From contig KB445792.1 in the NCBI GenBank assembly GCA_000320605.2, positions 873,581 to 937,580 on the forward strand: 64,000 nucleotides of DNA, written 5' to 3'. Positions 62,444 through 64,000 of the stretch are shown in pieces. Within the stretch, counting starts at the first letter, position 1. The number at the start of each line of letters is the position of its first letter. This DNA is from Gelatoporia subvermispora B (lineage: Eukaryota; Basidiomycota; Agaricomycetes; Polyporales; Gelatoporiaceae). A model generated the notes under the pieces. It did not search any database, was not told the origin of the DNA, and worked only from the letters and a program-made list of their open reading frames with translations. Position numbers and translations under genes: made by a program.

Positions 62444-63964
62444 ATGGCCGTCCGCGAGAACTCTGAGACGCGCCCCCTACTGGACGCTGCTTCCGAACAA
62501 TTGGAGTCCTATCGCTCCGTTGACGACGATGATTTACTCCCTTTAGAGCCGCCCGTACCGAACAAGATCTCGGGCTATGACTTGACATGGGTTCTGGCTG
62601 GCCTCTGGAGTGCAGTCTTCTTGGGAGCACTGGACGGCAAGTCATGTAGCGTTGCTTACGCCGCTCAATCCGCTGACGTGGGGCTGTCAACAGGAACAAT
62701 AGTTGCAACGTTGCTCTCCCCCATCGGGAGTTACTTCAATGAGTCGAACCGCTCATCGTACATCGGAACATCATACCTGCTGTCCGTATGTTGTTTTACT
62801 CCCTTATACGGTATGTCTGCTGTGCAATGCATTCATTTACGGAGCGGTGAGTGACTGAAGGTCATGTTGAAGGTCGGCTATCGGACATCTTGGGACGCAA
62901 AGGTGCCATGTTGTTAGCCTTGTCGCTCTTCGGTAGATCATGCGGTGCTTTTGCTTGGGGCGCCTGTCCTGACGTTCTCTCAGGGTCGGGCACGTTGTTG
63001 TGCGGGTTGGCCCCTTCCATGGACGCTCTTATCGCAGCCCGGGCGATAGCAGGCATGGGAGGCGGAGGGTAGGTGGGCAAGCTCCCTTCATTCAGTGCTA
63101 TTCTCACATCTTCGAATCGTGCATCACAGCGTTATGACAGGTGAGCTGTGAGCTCCGGCTTCAACCATGACGTCATGTCCTCAATGTCGCAATCCTGCTG
63201 CAGTCTCCAGCGTTGCGGTTACGGATTTGATTCCGCTGTGAGTGGGGCGCCGTGAATTTTGAAATGCTTGGACTCACTTTTTTTTCGCAGCCGCCAACGA
63301 GGGCTCTATCAGGGCATGACTAATATGTACGTGGCATATCCACTCGGGCATCTCGCACTTTGACAAACTCCGTGTCTCCGTGTCCAGCCTCTTCGGACTG
63401 GGAGCGGGACTGGGCGGACCTCTCGGAGGCTGGATGAACGATGCTCTAGGATGGCAAGTTTCATGTACCATGTTGTACCTTGCACGAGGCCTGACAAGTT
63501 GTTCTTTATCAGGAGATCGGCTTTCCTTTTACAGGTGAGCGCTCATGAATCAGAATTTCCTCGATCATGCCAACGATAATCATTCTGTCCTTCAGATGCC
63601 GCTTCTGGTGTTTTCTTTCGTTCTCGTAACGCTAAAGGTGTCTATACGGCTCCCCGACGAGATCGAGAACCAGTCAGTCCGCGCTAAATTGCGCCGGATA
63701 GATTTCCTCGGATCTTTCACGCTCGTCGGCACGGTCGGCTGTCTCCTCCTGGGTCTCAGTCTCAAATCCACTGAGGAATTACCCTGGTCCAACCCCATCA
63801 TTTGGGGTTTGCTGCTCGCTAGCGTCGTATGGTGTGCTTTCTTCATTTATGTGGAGACATATGTGTCGCCATATCCGGTCATGCCCATGCGACTCATCAA
63901 GCAACGAACACCGCTCGCTGTATCACTTTCGAATTTCTTTGGGAGTGTCGCGGCGTTCTCCATG
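62444..63964 (+). CDS. MFS transporter, DHA2/vacuolar basic amino acid (Vba/Fnx1)-like, truncated by window edge
   Basis: Relatives export drugs or move basic amino acids into vacuoles. Ten exons join exactly in phase: 62444-62636, 62694-62810, 62873-62932, 62984-63068, 63130-63140 (11 nt), 63204-63237, 63291-63326, 63388-63453, 63513-63534, 63596-63964, giving 331 residues to a likely donor at 63965. The N terminus has a dileucine-like TRPLLD, possibly vacuolar sorting. Transmembrane 1 reads LWSAVFLGALDGTIVATLLS; motif A is GRLSDILGRKGAMLLA; then GTLLCGLAPSMDALIAARAI, GGGGVMTVSSVAVTDLIPL, motif-C-like FGLGAGLGGPLGGW, and WRSAFLLQMPLLVF. Introns 62637-62693 and 63454-63512 begin with gcaagt rather than gt. 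The rest of the gene lies beyond the window. Confidence 0.9.
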
Positions 63965-64000
63965 GTGGGTGCACGCCCTCCCGATCACCGGTGGGTTGCT

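Overview
This window is nuclear DNA of a filamentous basidiomycete, most likely an Agaricomycete. The reasons are the density of genes with many short introns (mostly 45-70 nt, some exons of 8-21 nt), a class I hydrophobin, and a conserved set of fungal housekeeping genes on both strands. I see no rRNA, tRNA, CRISPR array, prophage or intact transposon. All names come from reading the translations against known family motifs. Splice junctions were placed by eye from GT/GC...AG sites, phase and family conservation.

Layout, left to right. 0.7-1.9 kb: a spliced orphan gene (+). 3.25-6.5 kb: BUD31 (-) diverging from a TB2/DP1/HVA22-family ER-shaping protein (+) with a very long disordered tail. 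7.6-8.1 kb: a class I hydrophobin (+). 8.5-10.7 kb: a cytochrome b5-acyl-CoA dehydrogenase fusion (-). 11.8-13.4 kb: signal peptide peptidase (-). 13.7-16.4 kb: ERB1/BOP1 (-), only 200 bp from the divergent ARP4 (+, 16.6-18.4 kb). TRS20 (18.7-19.4 kb), an unidentified 490-residue protein (20.2-21.8 kb) and a mitochondrial rhomboid protease (22.4-23.7 kb) follow on the plus strand. Next come a YIPF1/2-type Yip1 protein (-), PCH2/TRIP13 (-), a SelW-like Rdx protein (+), TVP38 (-), a small mitochondrial membrane protein (+), a PEX11-family peroxin (-) and a Tctex-type dynein light chain (+, to 34.4 kb). After a 3.4-kb gap come a TPMT/HOL-type methyltransferase (+) and a mitochondrial PPR-like protein (+). 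Then three large minus-strand genes: CLASP (42.6-47.3 kb), an HSF-type transcription factor (48.3-50.5 kb) and an FPK1/nrc-2 AGC kinase (53.2-56.6 kb). A 5.8-kb gene-poor stretch precedes an MFS transporter (+, from 62.4 kb) that runs off the right edge.

The genes do not form a pathway cluster. They are typical core genes: ribosome assembly, chromatin, splicing, meiosis checkpoint, vesicle traffic, peroxisome, mitochondrion, microtubules, membrane asymmetry. The accessory elements are the hydrophobin, the orphan genes and the gene-poor gaps.

The observations most worth a second look are about gene structure and regulation. An 8-nt microexon carries the second redox cysteine of the SelW-like protein. 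The MFS gene has an 11-nt microexon and two GC-AG introns, and ARP4 appears to have another; two of these three introns are frame-preserving and stop-free. A shared GCACGTGAT-type element lies 65-145 bp before several start codons. The kinase has a 775-nt intron inside a GC-rich island (about 46-54 kb). I did not find a convincing undescribed multi-gene system.
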